From: Planctomycetota bacterium
Lineage (GTDB): Bacteria; Planctomycetota; Planctomycetia; Pirellulales; Pirellulaceae
Assembly: GCA_026692845.1 (NCBI GenBank)
Contig: JAPLNM010000042.1
Span: 27,942-91,941, forward strand
Length of the DNA: 64,000 bases
Direction of reading: 5' to 3'
A program made the position numbers and the translations under genes. Positions 30,408 through 39,289 of the stretch are shown here, piece by piece. How positions within the stretch are numbered: position 1 is the first letter of the stretch; each line of letters starts with the position of its first letter. Under the pieces are notes generated by a model, which searched no databases, was not told where the DNA came from, and saw only the letters and a program-made list of their open reading frames with translations.

Positions 30408-32245
30408 ACGGGAAAGAACAAAAAACTACGGGGGAAATCCCCATCGAACGGATCCGAAACTTCTGCATCATCGCTCACATCGACCACGGAAAGAGCACCC
30501 TGGCAGACCGGTTGCTCGAACGGACCGGAACCGTCGAAATCCGCAAAATGAAGGAGCAACTTCTCGATGCGATGGATCTGGAACGCGAACGCGGAATCAC
30601 CATCAAAGCCAAAGCTGTATCTCTAAGATACATCTACAAAGGCCAACTCTACGAGCTGAACCTCATCGATACCCCCGGTCACGTCGACTTCCAATACGAA
30701 GTCTCCCGCTCGTTGTCCAGTTGCGAAGGAGCATTGCTTCTGGTCGATGCCTTCCAAGGAGTCGAGGCTCAAACGGTCGCCAACGCCTATTCGGCCATGG
30801 ACCACGAGCTGAAAATCATTCCGGTCATCAACAAAATCGACTTAAACCACGCCCGAGTCGATGAAGTCACCACCGAGATGAACCATATCCTCGGGATCGA
30901 CCCGGCCGAAATCGTCAAATGCTCAGGAAAAGCCGGAATCGGCATCGATGAACTCCTTGCGGCCATCGTCGAGCGCATCCCGCCTCCTTCGGGATCTCCC
31001 GCAGGACACCTTCAAGCCATGGTGTTCGATTCGCACTACGACGACTACCGCGGCGCAATCACCTACGTTCGCCTGATGTCCGGCGAAGTCAAACGGGGCG
31101 ACAAGGTCCGATTTTACCGAGCCGGTGTCAACCACGAAGTACTAGAACTCGGCCAGTTTGTTCCCGAACGCAAACCGGTCGATAAACTCACCGCCGGCGA
31201 AGTAGGCTACTTGATCTGCAACATCAAGTCCCTCAAAGAGGTCCGCATCGGCGATACCGTGGTCCATGCCAACAACGACTTGGTCGAGCCTCTCGAAGGC
31301 TACCAACCTCCCAAACGCATGGTCTATTGCGGTCTCTATCCGAGCGATGGACAAGACTTTTCCGAGCTGCGCGACGCCTTGGAAAAACTCTCGATCAACG
31401 ACCCCTCTTTCGAATTCGCACCCGAGACGAGCGAAGCCCTCGGCTTCGGCTTTCGATGCGGTTTCCTCGGCTTGTTGCACATGGAAATCATCCAGCAACG
31501 GCTCGAAAACGAATGCGATATCGACCTGGTCCAAACCGCTCCGAATGTGACGTACGAAATCATCAAACGCGGCGGAGAACGCTTGGAAATCCACCGCCCT
31601 CAAGAAGTCCCCGAGACGGGTGATATCGAGGAATTCCGGCAACCGATCGTCCGCGTGAACTTCGTTCTGCCAACCGAATACATCGGCGTGACGATGAAGC
31701 TCTGCCAAGACCGACGCGGAATCCTCCGAGGCAACGAATACCTCTCGGGAACCCGCGCCATGGTCAGCTACGACCTGCCGCTAGCAGAAGTCATCTACGA
31801 TCTGCACGACAAACTCAAAAGTGCAACCCGCGGCTACGGCACGATGGACTACGAGATCATCGGATACGAAGAAGCCGATTTGGTCCGCATGGATATCCTC
31901 GTCAACGGCAAACGCGTCGATGCCCTGAGCATCATCTGCGACCGCCGCGACTCGGACCGACGCGGTCGCGCCGTTGTGAAAAAACTCAAAGAAGAAATCG
32001 ATCGACACATGTTCGAGGTCGCAATCCAAGCTGCCATCGGATCGCGTGTCATCGCACGCGAAACCGTCGCGGCACTTCGCAAAAACGTCACCGCCAAATG
32101 CTACGGTGGCGATATCACCCGCAAAAGGAAATTGTGGGCGAAACAAAAGGAAGGCAAGAAACGGATGAAATCGATCGGATCGGTCGATATCCCCCAAAAA
32201 GCCTTTATGGCTGTCTTGGATACAGGATCCGCTGACAGCAAGTAA
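30404..32245 (+). CDS. lepA: Elongation factor 4 (LepA), ribosome back-translocase GTPase
   Basis: 613 residues. GTPase motifs are intact: G1 AHIDHGKST (24-32), the switch I region ERERGITIKAKAV, G3 DTPGHVDF, G4 NKID. The EF-G-like domains II-V follow and the LepA-specific C-terminal domain ends with GDITRKRKLWAKQKEGKKRMKSIG. Length matches the family (~600). The ATG overlaps the ROK kinase stop. The desaturase gene follows 27 bp downstream, so ROK kinase, lepA and desaturase are likely one operon. Confidence 0.98.
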   Translation: MNGKEQKTTGEIPIERIRNFCIIAHIDHGKSTLADRLLERTGTVEIRKMKEQLLDAMDLERERGITIKAKAVSLRYIYKGQLYELNLIDTPGHVDFQYEVSRSLSSCEGALLLVDAFQGVEAQTVANAYSAMDHELKIIPVINKIDLNHARVDEVTTEMNHILGIDPAEIVKCSGKAGIGIDELLAAIVERIPPPSGSPAGHLQAMVFDSHYDDYRGAITYVRLMSGEVKRGDKVRFYRAGVNHEVLELGQFVPERKPVDKLTAGEVGYLICNIKSLKEVRIGDTVVHANNDLVEPLEGYQPPKRMVYCGLYPSDGQDFSELRDALEKLSINDPSFEFAPETSEALGFGFRCGFLGLLHMEIIQQRLENECDIDLVQTAPNVTYEIIKRGGERLEIHRPQEVPETGDIEEFRQPIVRVNFVLPTEYIGVTMKLCQDRRGILRGNEYLSGTRAMVSYDLPLAEVIYDLHDKLKSATRGYGTMDYEIIGYEEADLVRMDILVNGKRVDALSIICDRRDSDRRGRAVVKKLKEEIDRHMFEVAIQAAIGSRVIARETVAALRKNVTAKCYGGDITRKRKLWAKQKEGKKRMKSIGSVDIPQKAFMAVLDTGSADSK

Positions 32246-32272
32246 CACCATGAAAAACAAGGATGTCTTTCA

Positions 32273-33211
32273 ATGTTGCAACGAAGCAAAAACCTCGACC
32301 GCCCGGTCGAAACCCAACCCTTAACGGTCTACTGGCCCTATGCGCTGTCGCTTTTGACGGTGCACCTGCTGGGAGTCCTGGCGTTTTTTCCAAGCCTCTT
32401 CTCTTGGAGTGGCTTGGCCGTCGCTGTGATGACTCATATCCTCTTCGACGGACTGGGAGTCTCGATCGGATACCACCGACTCTTGACCCACCGTGGCTTT
32501 GAATGCCCTAAGCGACTTGAGCATTTCATCGCCCTTTGTGGTATCTGCACCCTGCAAGACTCCCCTGCCCGATGGGTCGCCATCCATCGCATGCACCACC
32601 AGCACAGCGATCATCAACCCGACCCCCACTCCCCTTGGGTCGATTTCTTCTGGGGACATGTCGGCTGGTTGCTCTTCGTCGACCGACGCCACGATGGCGT
32701 CGTCCACTTTGAACGCTACGCCCGTGACCTGCTGCGCGACCCCTTCTACTTCAAACTCGAACGCAAGCTCATGTGGTTCTGGGTCTACCTAACCCATGCG
32801 GCAATCCTCGTGGGACTCGGCTACCTCTTTGGACTTGCGACCACGGCCAGCAACACCCAAGCTCTCTGGCTAGCCGCATCCTGGTTTACCTGGGGAGTTA
32901 TCGTCCGAACGATCTTCACCCTTCATGTGACCTGGGCTGTCAACTCGGTCTGCCACAAATGGGGTTATCGCAACTACGAAACCCGCGACAACAGCACCAA
33001 CTCCTGGTGGGTCGCCTACCTGACCTTCGGCGAAGGTTGGCACAACAACCACCATGCCGACCAGCGGAGCGCTCAACACGGCCATCGCTGGTTCGAATTC
33101 GACCCCTCATGGTGGTTCATCAACATCCTGGCTCGCACGGGCCTAGCCTGGAACCTCGTCGGCCCACGCCAAGCCAACGAGGCACACCATGATCAGCTGC
33201 AGGCGAATTAG
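32273..33211 (+). CDS. Acyl-CoA/stearoyl-type delta-9 fatty acid desaturase
   Basis: 312-residue integral membrane di-iron enzyme that introduces a cis double bond into acyl chains. The three histidine boxes are HRLLTH (68-73), HRMHHQH (105-111) and HNNHH (257-261), in the usual order and spacing. Hydrophobic segments around 22-60, 80-95, 165-195 and 200-225 fit the family's membrane topology. An AAGGATG ribosome site precedes the ATG. It is the last gene of the lepA operon; electron donor genes are not nearby. Substrate (CoA or lipid-linked chain) is not readable from sequence. Confidence 0.94.
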   Translation: MLQRSKNLDRPVETQPLTVYWPYALSLLTVHLLGVLAFFPSLFSWSGLAVAVMTHILFDGLGVSIGYHRLLTHRGFECPKRLEHFIALCGICTLQDSPARWVAIHRMHHQHSDHQPDPHSPWVDFFWGHVGWLLFVDRRHDGVVHFERYARDLLRDPFYFKLERKLMWFWVYLTHAAILVGLGYLFGLATTASNTQALWLAASWFTWGVIVRTIFTLHVTWAVNSVCHKWGYRNYETRDNSTNSWWVAYLTFGEGWHNNHHADQRSAQHGHRWFEFDPSWWFINILARTGLAWNLVGPRQANEAHHDQLQAN

Positions 33212-33251
33212 CCCAAGCCTATCTAGCTCGAGCCCAGTTGGCTTTGCCCCG

Positions 33252-33375
33252 AATGGCGTTGAATTAAAAGCGGAACGGCGCAAGCCGTCCGGTGAAAAAA
33301 ATTGCGATATCGAGGACATTCCATCACTCACCGGAGTGCTTGCGCACTACCCCTATACACTAATTCAACGCCATT
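33252..33375. repeat. Palindromic REP/MITE-like element with 15-bp inverted ends
   Basis: A 124-bp element between convergent genes. Its ends are a perfect 15-bp inverted repeat (AATGGCGTTGAATTA at 33252-33266 and its complement at 33361-33375). Inside lie two further imperfectly complementary hairpins, one containing AGCGGAACGGCGCAAGCCGT and one GAGTGCTTGCGCACT. The AGCGGAACGGC core recurs at 42299. It carries no coding capacity. Function as terminator or mobile repeat is inference. Confidence 0.8.
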
Positions 33376-33411
33376 GGGCTTTGCCTCCGAAGGCCAAAGG
33401 GATTCCAAGGA

Positions 33412-34608
33412 TCAGTTCGATCCTTTTTTCTTCTCGAGCTTTTCCGCGATGAAATCACTGAGCCCCTCACCGCGGAGTTCTTGGGCCGTGCCCAAGATCA
33501 TTCCAGTGTCGCCGTCGACCAAGAGCACGAACGGAATTCCACTGACGTCGTGCATCTTGCCCAAAGAAGTCTCCCAGTACTTGCCTTCATAGATCTGAGC
33601 CCAGGGCAGCTCGCGATTCTCAAGAAACTCCTTGATCTTTTCTTCCATCTTCTCTTGGTCGAAACTGACCCCTAGGATCTCGAACCCGTTTTCGTGATGG
33701 GCATCGTAAGCCTTCTTCATGTTCGGTATTTCTCGAATGCATGGACCGCACCAAGTCGCCCAAAAGTCCAGCATCACCAACTTGCCCTTGTAGTCTTGAG
33801 GGAAGTGCACCTCTTTGCCATCCATTGTCGTTGCTGTGAATTCCAAAGCTTTTTGTCCAAGTCGCAGATCCGGAGGCATTGGCATCTCGGGCAACTCGGT
33901 CTCGGACTTGCTCAAGGCAAGCTTTCCATCGACGGCATTGAGCACATAGGTCTTGCCGGTGAAGTTAAACGGTGCGCCCAGACGCACCATCTCGTAATTG
34001 CGACTGACGCGGCCGTCGGCGTTGCGGTCCATGGGAAGCATTGCGTTGGGGGCCAACGGACCTGCGGCAAAGGTCTTGAACTCCTTGCCATCGATGTCCA
34101 TTTGGTACTCGATCCCAAAGTCGATGTAATACATCAGCGAGTCTTTGAGCTGGGCGCGACCTGGATCCTTGGGATCAAAACGGTACATCCCCAACGCGCC
34201 GGCTTGATCCTTGTTCAATTCGATTTTCGCCGAACCGTTGTAAGTGCTGAACTCACCCTGCTTGCGCATCGTCCATTCGACCTGCGGGTCGTTGGTCAAA
34301 TCCCCATCTTGGTTCGCGTCGATATAGAGGGTGGCTTTGCCCTCCTCGGGTTCATCGAGAATGAACGCCCAGCTTTTTCCGTCGATCTCGAAGCGACCGA
34401 ACTTGGGGGCCGTGAGTCCCTCAGGGGTCTTGTCGATCCCCTTGGCATCGTCGCTCATCGCTCCGCGTATTGGGCGATATCCACCCATCTTTTGCGACAT
34501 CCCCGAGGCGATGAAGTTCTCTTTGATTTCTTGGCCCGAAACCAACTCGAAGGTCGGCAACACCGAAAGTGACAGCAGAAACAAGTAGGCGATCGTTCGA
34601 TGACGCAT
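33412..34608 (-). CDS. Exported TlpA/ResA-type thioredoxin protein with an N-terminal EF-hand-like domain
   Basis: 398 residues. An N-terminal signal (MRHRTIAYLFLLSLSVLPTFELVSG) leads to a ~230-residue domain with calcium-binding-like loops DANQDGDLTND (97-107) and DRNADGRVS (194-202). The C-terminal thioredoxin domain has the active site WCGPC (Cys287, Cys290) in LVMLDFWATWCGPCIREIP and the cis-proline region VSGIPFVLLVD. TlpA-type proteins act in periplasmic disulfide reduction and cytochrome maturation; the role here is inference. The ATG at 34608 was preferred to the earlier in-frame codon at 34644 because of the signal peptide. A terminator precedes it, so it is a separate transcript from the dockerin gene. 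Confidence 0.93.
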   Translation of the reverse strand: MRHRTIAYLFLLSLSVLPTFELVSGQEIKENFIASGMSQKMGGYRPIRGAMSDDAKGIDKTPEGLTAPKFGRFEIDGKSWAFILDEPEEGKATLYIDANQDGDLTNDPQVEWTMRKQGEFSTYNGSAKIELNKDQAGALGMYRFDPKDPGRAQLKDSLMYYIDFGIEYQMDIDGKEFKTFAAGPLAPNAMLPMDRNADGRVSRNYEMVRLGAPFNFTGKTYVLNAVDGKLALSKSETELPEMPMPPDLRLGQKALEFTATTMDGKEVHFPQDYKGKLVMLDFWATWCGPCIREIPNMKKAYDAHHENGFEILGVSFDQEKMEEKIKEFLENRELPWAQIYEGKYWETSLGKMHDVSGIPFVLLVDGDTGMILGTAQELRGEGLSDFIAEKLEKKKGSN

Positions 34609-34642
34609 AGCTAAGGGATCCTGTGTGTTGGAAACAATCAAC

Positions 34643-34673
34643 AAAAAAGCTCCGCGTCGTCAAACACGGAGCC
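34643..34673 (-). terminator. Rho-independent terminator of the dockerin-like gene
   Basis: Minus-strand hairpin with stem GGAGC-type arms (34649-34656 with 34665-34672, 8 bp with one G-U), an 8-nt loop and a T-run of six (A-run at 34643-34648 on the plus strand). It lies 52 bp after the dockerin-like gene. Confidence 0.78.
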
Positions 34674-34723
34674 ATTAGTGTAAACCATACAGGTTAGAAA
34701 TCCAACGCGATGCCGAGAGTTTC

Positions 34724-35524
34724 CTAGCGGCCAGATCCTCGGAGGAAATTGCTCGAGAAGTAGCTGACAACCGCAGGCTCGATGTCTATGTTGTCCAAGA
34801 GGTTCCTACGCATGACTTGACCCATAGGTCCGTTCTTAGAAAAGACTGCAACGTTGGCAGCACCCGTTGGGCCGTAACCTACCATTGCGTAGACCGGATA
34901 GATCTCTGAATCTTCTGAGTTGTACTCTACATCAACGGGAGCAAACTCCTCGTCGACAAACATCGGGAACTCTTCGCTGATACCGCCTCGCTTGATCCAG
35001 CCGAAGTCGAACTCAGTACCGATTTCCTCGAAAACCACATCCGTTTCATAAGCCTTCGCGTCGTCCTCTTCAAAGGCTGTCAATTCGACTTCTTCAAAGG
35101 TTGTCAGCTCGACTTCTTCAAACGCCGTCGCTTCGAAAGCTGTCGCTTCGAAGCTTTCAAAAGCCATGGGTTCAAAACCTTCATAGGCGTTGAGTGCATC
35201 GATCACAACCAACACATCGATCGGATTCAACGACCCATCGTTGTTCGTATCGACGTTCCCGACCGGCTCTTGTTCTCCTTCGGCCCCCGAAACCGGACGC
35301 GAAGTACCCACGCGATTCAAGGCATCGATCACTCGCAGCGCATCGATAGGGCTGACCCTGCCGTCGCCGTCGACATCCGCCGGTCTGGCGCTGTTGTAGT
35401 ACCCTACAGGCGAAACCCTGGTGAAGGCAGAAATATCCGCCGCATGGAACTCAACGGCGTGGCACTCAACGGCCAAATCGACCGCGCAGAGCTTGCGCGA
35501 TTCCAAGGTTTCCAGACCGAGCAT
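34724..35524 (-). CDS. Dockerin-type protein with degenerate LEPR-XLL-like N-terminus and FEE repeats
   Basis: About 266 residues. The N-terminus LETLESRKLCAVD resembles the planctomycete LEPR-XLL export/anchoring motif but is degenerate. Two dockerin type I calcium loops follow: DVDGDGRVSPIDALRVIDALN (50-70) and DTNNDGSLNPIDVLVVIDALN (92-112). Then comes an acidic repeat region of 5- to 8-residue units (FEATAFEATAFEEVELTTFEE, about 122-155) and a C-terminal part without recognised domain. I use ATG 35524; the frame extends to a TTG at 35572, adding a basic stretch that would lie within a 15-bp array. Probably a secreted component that binds calcium; partner cohesins are not in the window. 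Confidence 0.82.
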   Translation of the reverse strand: MLGLETLESRKLCAVDLAVECHAVEFHAADISAFTRVSPVGYYNSARPADVDGDGRVSPIDALRVIDALNRVGTSRPVSGAEGEQEPVGNVDTNNDGSLNPIDVLVVIDALNAYEGFEPMAFESFEATAFEATAFEEVELTTFEEVELTAFEEDDAKAYETDVVFEEIGTEFDFGWIKRGGISEEFPMFVDEEFAPVDVEYNSEDSEIYPVYAMVGYGPTGAANVAVFSKNGPMGQVMRRNLLDNIDIEPAVVSYFSSNFLRGSGR

Positions 35525-35584
35525 CAAGGTTTTGTTCTTCAAGATTTGGTTTTTCAAGGTTCGGTCCCTCAAGGTTAAATCGAT
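35525..35584. repeat. Four 15-bp units at the 5' end of the dockerin-like gene
   Basis: The heptamer CAAGGTT or CAAGATT recurs at 35525, 35540, 35555 and 35570, giving four diverged 15-bp units read on the minus strand as AACCTTGAxGxxCxx. The array lies directly upstream of the preferred ATG, or encodes the first residues if translation starts at TTG 35572. Confidence 0.8.
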
Positions 35585-35966
35585 AAGGTTGAATCGTTGC
35601 CATTAGATGCTGCACCTGATGCTGCCATTTGGCCAAACCATTCGAAGCAGCCATTTCTTGCCACTTCGCGTCAAAAGCCGCCGAGCATCATTATAACGAA
35701 TACGGTAAATCGTAGCGTCGATCTAAAGAAAAAGAGAGCTAAGTTGCGCAATCGTTCCAAGAAACCCTCATTTTTTGCATAATTACCCCCTCGCCTTGAC
35801 TTACCGTCCCCGCAGAACCATAACTGCACGGCCAGGATGGGTCAGTAATCAGAATGGGTCAGTAATCCCCTGCCCCAGCAACCCAGTGCCGTCGATGCGA
35901 TCGGCATCAGCGCTGAGAATGCCAAGGAAACGTAGCTAGGACTTCTAGGAACTAGGGCTTTAGGAA
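35585..35966. other. Intergenic region between divergent dockerin-like gene and ruvB
   Basis: About 380 bp without a supported gene. It holds a direct repeat ATGGGTCAGTAATC at 35837-35850 and 35854-35867 (17-bp period). No promoter could be placed. Confidence 0.6.
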
Positions 35967-37112
35967 ATGGTGCGCGAGCGAAAAATAAGCCGAGGCGACC
36001 AACAGGTTCCAGGCAAATCCCAGGGTCCAGCCAGCGACGACGGTCAGGACCATGACCACAGCGACGGCTACGTCGAGTCGTTCGAATCGCAAGAAACTCC
36101 TGTCGAGGTGACCAAAGCCCAGTCGGACAAACCGATCGGCCTGGGTTCGACGCGGTCGGAAAACGACTCGGTCTTGCGCCCCAAGCGGATCGACGAGATG
36201 ATCGGCCAACGCGATGTCATGGAGGTTCTGAAAATCGCGATCGATGCGGCCAACAAGCGAGAGGACCCTCTTGGGCACATCTTGCTCGACGGCCCGCCAG
36301 GCCTGGGCAAGACGACGTTCGCCGTTTGCATCCCCCAGGAACTTGGGGTCCATGTCGAAATGGCCAGCGGCCCGAGCCTCAAGGCCCCGAAAGAAATCTT
36401 GCCCTACCTGACCAACCTGCAACGACGCTCGGTCTTGTTCATCGACGAGATCCACAGGTTGCCCAAACCTGTCGAGGAGTTCCTCTACACAGCCATGGAA
36501 GATTTTCGGGTCGATATCGTATTAGGCGAAGGGGTCAACGCTCGAACGTTGAATCTCAAACTCCAACCCTTTACACTCATCGGCGCAACGACGCGTGCCG
36601 GGATGCTCAGCGGACCGCTCCGCGACCGATTCCACATCCGACAGCATTTGAGCTACTACAACGAAGCGGACCTAGTCCGCATCCTCGAACGCAACGCCGA
36701 TAAGCTTCGTGTAGAGGTCTCGGCCGATGCATCGATGGAGATTGCCAAGCGTTCTCGGGGTACTCCTCGCGTCGCCAATGGTCGACTCCTATGGGTTCGC
36801 GACTACGCGATGAGCAAGGCCGATGGCCGAGTCAATTTGAAGATCGCCCAAGACGCCCTCGAGATGTTAGGCATCGATTCGCGGGGGCTGGATCGGCAGG
36901 ACCGCAAGTACCTCGAAACGATCGTCCGGGTATTCCAAGGTGGCCCGGCTGGCCTCGAGGCCATCGCTCATACCATGGGCATCTCCTCGGACACCCTCGA
37001 GGACGAAGTCGAACCATTTCTGCTCCGATCGGAAATGATCATCCGGACCCAGCGAGGACGCATGGTGACCACCTTGGGCATGAACGTCCTAAAAGACTCC
37101 CCCAAAACCTAA
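35967..37112 (+). CDS. ruvB: Holliday junction branch migration ATPase RuvB
   Basis: Hexameric AAA+ motor that drives branch migration with RuvA. 381 residues: an N-terminal ~55-residue hydrophilic extension, then the RuvB core beginning near PKRIDEMIGQRDV. Walker A is GPPGLGKT (109-116), Walker B VLFIDEIH (156-163), sensor GATTRAGML, arginine finger region GPLRDRFHI, and the C-terminal winged helix ending with MIIRTQRGRMVTTLG. All motifs are intact. The start ATG is the first of the frame; the extension makes it longer than the usual ~335-350 residues, so a later non-ATG start is conceivable. ruvA and ruvC are not in the window. Confidence 0.96.
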   Translation: MVRERKISRGDQQVPGKSQGPASDDGQDHDHSDGYVESFESQETPVEVTKAQSDKPIGLGSTRSENDSVLRPKRIDEMIGQRDVMEVLKIAIDAANKREDPLGHILLDGPPGLGKTTFAVCIPQELGVHVEMASGPSLKAPKEILPYLTNLQRRSVLFIDEIHRLPKPVEEFLYTAMEDFRVDIVLGEGVNARTLNLKLQPFTLIGATTRAGMLSGPLRDRFHIRQHLSYYNEADLVRILERNADKLRVEVSADASMEIAKRSRGTPRVANGRLLWVRDYAMSKADGRVNLKIAQDALEMLGIDSRGLDRQDRKYLETIVRVFQGGPAGLEAIAHTMGISSDTLEDEVEPFLLRSEMIIRTQRGRMVTTLGMNVLKDSPKT

Positions 37113-37238
37113 TCTCCAGATTGTCCCCTCTTCTCTCTCCTTCTTCTCTCCGTGCCCTCTACTGCCTCTGTGTTTCCAACTCTTCCAAACTCTTTCAAAC
37201 AACAAACAGAGCAAGTAGTCTCATCGGAAAGACCATAG

Positions 37239-37322
37239 AACCACGGAACACTCAGAACACACGGAAATAAGCCCCAAGAGAATCTGTGCTCTCCTTCCGT
37301 GTATTCCGTGTCGTCCGTGGTT
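37239..37322. repeat. Imperfect palindrome of ACCACGGA...CACGGA type
   Basis: Arms AACCACGGAACACTCAGAAC at 37239 and CGTGTCGTCCGTGGTT ending at 37322, imperfectly complementary over about 30 bp, joined by a ~23-nt centre. Similar CCACGGA/TCCGTGG palindromes occur as dispersed intergenic repeats in planctomycetes and related groups (my recollection). It ends at the stop codon that closes off the upstream side of the PEP-CTERM fragment. Confidence 0.7.
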
Positions 37323-37342
37323 AGGCGTCGCTCACGGTCGCG

Positions 37343-37816
37343 TTGCGCAACACAACCAATACGACCGCTTACTCGGCCGTTGCTGGCACAACGGAGCACG
37401 CAAAGGACACGGTGACTTTCACTAAGCCAACGTCGACTGGTGAACCATTCACTGTGAATTTGATATCGGCTATGTTGCCGAATATCAGCGCATTCTCATT
37501 GCAAGCGAACACCGGCTATGCGTTAATCTTTTACGCACCCACCGTGAATATCGCGATGGGGCGCACGACAGGCTACGCCAGTGGGGCAACGAATAACTTT
37601 TACACCGTCACGAACGGATTTACGATGCTCAATACGTTCCGGAATAACAACATCTATTCTAATAACCAAGCTAGTTTCCCCTCATTGGCTATCTCGTTCG
37701 GTGCCACAGCAGCGGATCCGAGCCCGGTTCCTGAGCCCTCGACGCTAGCGATCGGGGCACTATTTGTTGGTGGCGGATTGTTGCGGCGATTCCGCAGTCG
37801 AATTCTTCGCGGTTGA
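37343..37816 (+). CDS. PEP-CTERM sorting-signal protein, probably 5'-truncated remnant
   Basis: Up to 157 residues, starting only with a TTG. The C-terminus is a PEP-CTERM anchor: VPEPSTLAIGALFVGGGLLRRFRSR, i.e. PEP motif, hydrophobic helix and basic cluster. The body is Thr/Asn/Gly-rich (TTGYASGATNNFYTVTN), as in exosortase-sorted exopolysaccharide-associated proteins. There is no signal peptide, and in frame a stop codon lies six codons upstream inside the palindromic element at 37239-37322, so the 5' part appears to have been lost. It is either a pseudogene or a decayed gene; an intact gene with an unusual start is unlikely. No exosortase is in the window. Confidence 0.6.
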   Translation: MRNTTNTTAYSAVAGTTEHAKDTVTFTKPTSTGEPFTVNLISAMLPNISAFSLQANTGYALIFYAPTVNIAMGRTTGYASGATNNFYTVTNGFTMLNTFRNNNIYSNNQASFPSLAISFGATAADPSPVPEPSTLAIGALFVGGGLLRRFRSRILRG

Positions 37817-37977
37817 GAAGACGCGAAGGGATCGGAGGAAGATCCACTAATGGCTGCTTGGCTCTTCCATCAGCCATCCGGGATTTATACCGCTGGTGAA
37901 CGCCAATATTCGCTAATAGAAAAAACCGTGGGACAGTCCTCGAGTTTTTTCCACTTCGGAGTTTTCATTGCGCCTTG

Positions 37978-38001
37978 GCACCTTTGCACCTTTGCACCTT
38001 T
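37978..38001. repeat. Three perfect 8-bp tandem units
   Basis: GCACCTTT repeated three times (37978-37985, 37986-37993, 37994-38001), in a ~290-bp non-coding stretch between the PEP-CTERM remnant and the convergent phosphatase gene. That stretch also holds C-rich runs; no gene is supported there. Confidence 0.85.
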
Positions 38002-38106
38002 GCGTTTAAATCCCCCGCCCCTTACTCCCCCGACAAAGCCCGGGGGCGAAGGGGGGCCAAGCGGATATGGGATCTTTTAGCGAATACACAAGCCGGCAAG
38101 TATAAA

Positions 38107-38907
38107 CTACGTTTCGCAGCAACTGACTTCGAACAGCCTTGCTTGGACCTCTGCGTGGGAGAGTTCGGCAAGAGACGGAACGATCAGATCGGGCTGGTAG
38201 GCGTAATTGCGCAGATCCTTTTCGCTCGTGGACCCTGAGAGAACCAAGATCGTTTTGTATTCCAGTTGCGTTCCACCGAGGATATCGGTCTCCATGGTGT
38301 CCCCGATGACCACGGTCTCGTCGGTCGAAAGCCCCAGTTCTTTTCGAGCCGCTCGAAGCATGATCGGGCTGGGTTTACCAACGCTGAAGGCCTTGATGCC
38401 CGAGGCCGCCTCGAGCATCGCCACGACGGCTCCGCATCCGGGTCGTAAGCCGTTTTGGGTTGGACAATTCGGATCCATGTTCGTCGCCACGAGCTTGGCC
38501 CCGTCGAGAATCATCCGGAGCGCTTGCTCGGCCATTTCAAAGTTCAAGCTGCGACCTTCGCCAACGACCACATAATCCGGATCCTTATCGACGATCGAGA
38601 ATCCGTTTTTGTGCAGCGCCGTCAGCAAGCCTCCTTCTCCGATGACGTAGGCCGTTCCGTTGGGTTTTTGAGATGCCAGAAAGCGGGCTGTGGCCATCGC
38701 GCAGGTGTAGACATGGGACTCCGAAACACGGATCCCAAGCCGTTCGATTTTCTTGGCAACATCCCGCCGGGTGCGTTGCGAATTGTTGGTCAGAAACAAA
38801 AAAGGGACGTCCTGCGATTGCAGTTCGGCGATGAATCGGTCCGCACCGGCGATCAACTCGCCACCACGGTAAATCACGCCATCCATATCGATCAAGTATC
38901 CTGGCAT
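38107..38907 (-). CDS. HAD superfamily class IIA phosphatase (NagD-like)
   Basis: 266 residues; Asp-nucleophile phosphatase of the NagD/p-nitrophenylphosphatase group. Motif 1 is DMDGVIYRGG (Asp7, Asp9), motif 2 FLFLTNNSQRTR, then the IIA cap, VGKPSPIML (motif 3 lysine), and motif 4 VIGDTMETDILGG. The start ATG at 38907 (MPGYLID) was preferred; the frame runs on upstream without homology. Substrates of the family are nucleotides and sugar phosphates; not determinable here. Confidence 0.92.
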   Translation of the reverse strand: MPGYLIDMDGVIYRGGELIAGADRFIAELQSQDVPFLFLTNNSQRTRRDVAKKIERLGIRVSESHVYTCAMATARFLASQKPNGTAYVIGEGGLLTALHKNGFSIVDKDPDYVVVGEGRSLNFEMAEQALRMILDGAKLVATNMDPNCPTQNGLRPGCGAVVAMLEAASGIKAFSVGKPSPIMLRAARKELGLSTDETVVIGDTMETDILGGTQLEYKTILVLSGSTSEKDLRNYAYQPDLIVPSLAELSHAEVQARLFEVSCCET

Positions 38908-39289
38908 CGTCGGCTCTCGCTGGTTGTTTTGGAATTGAAAGCTCTGTTGCAAAAGCAGATTGCTTGACGGCAAAGAGCGGTGGTTTCTCAATTCGAATTC
39001 TCAATTCGAAACCACCATGTCGAATTCATGTCCCGCAACTACCGTGCCAAAGAATCCGAGGGCCGATTTCCAGGGAAAGGCTCGGTACGGTTTCCTCGGT
39101 AGCCTGACATCTAGGGCGCAGAATCCTACCTGCTCGGTCCGGTTAGGGGATGCAATGCAATGCCATAATTCTTTTGGGAACTGTGGCCCTCGATTTCAAC
39201 GGATTTGCTGCTAATCCTTCTCCCAGCACAACAAATGAGCAATGTTGCGCGGCTTTCAAGGCGTGGGTGCCTTGAGGTAAGAGGTCTCG
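38908..39289. other. Intergenic region upstream of the NagD-like gene, with hairpin 38979-39016
   Basis: 382 bp without a gene. A 9-bp perfect inverted repeat (GGTGGTTTC at 38979-38987, GAAACCACC at 39008-39016) encloses two direct copies of TCAATTCGAA. It could be an operator or decayed mobile-element end. The rest shows nothing recognisable. Confidence 0.6.

Noticed and set aside
31142..31708. Minus-strand 188-codon frame inside lepA
   Set aside because: Antisense to lepA, which is complete with all motifs.
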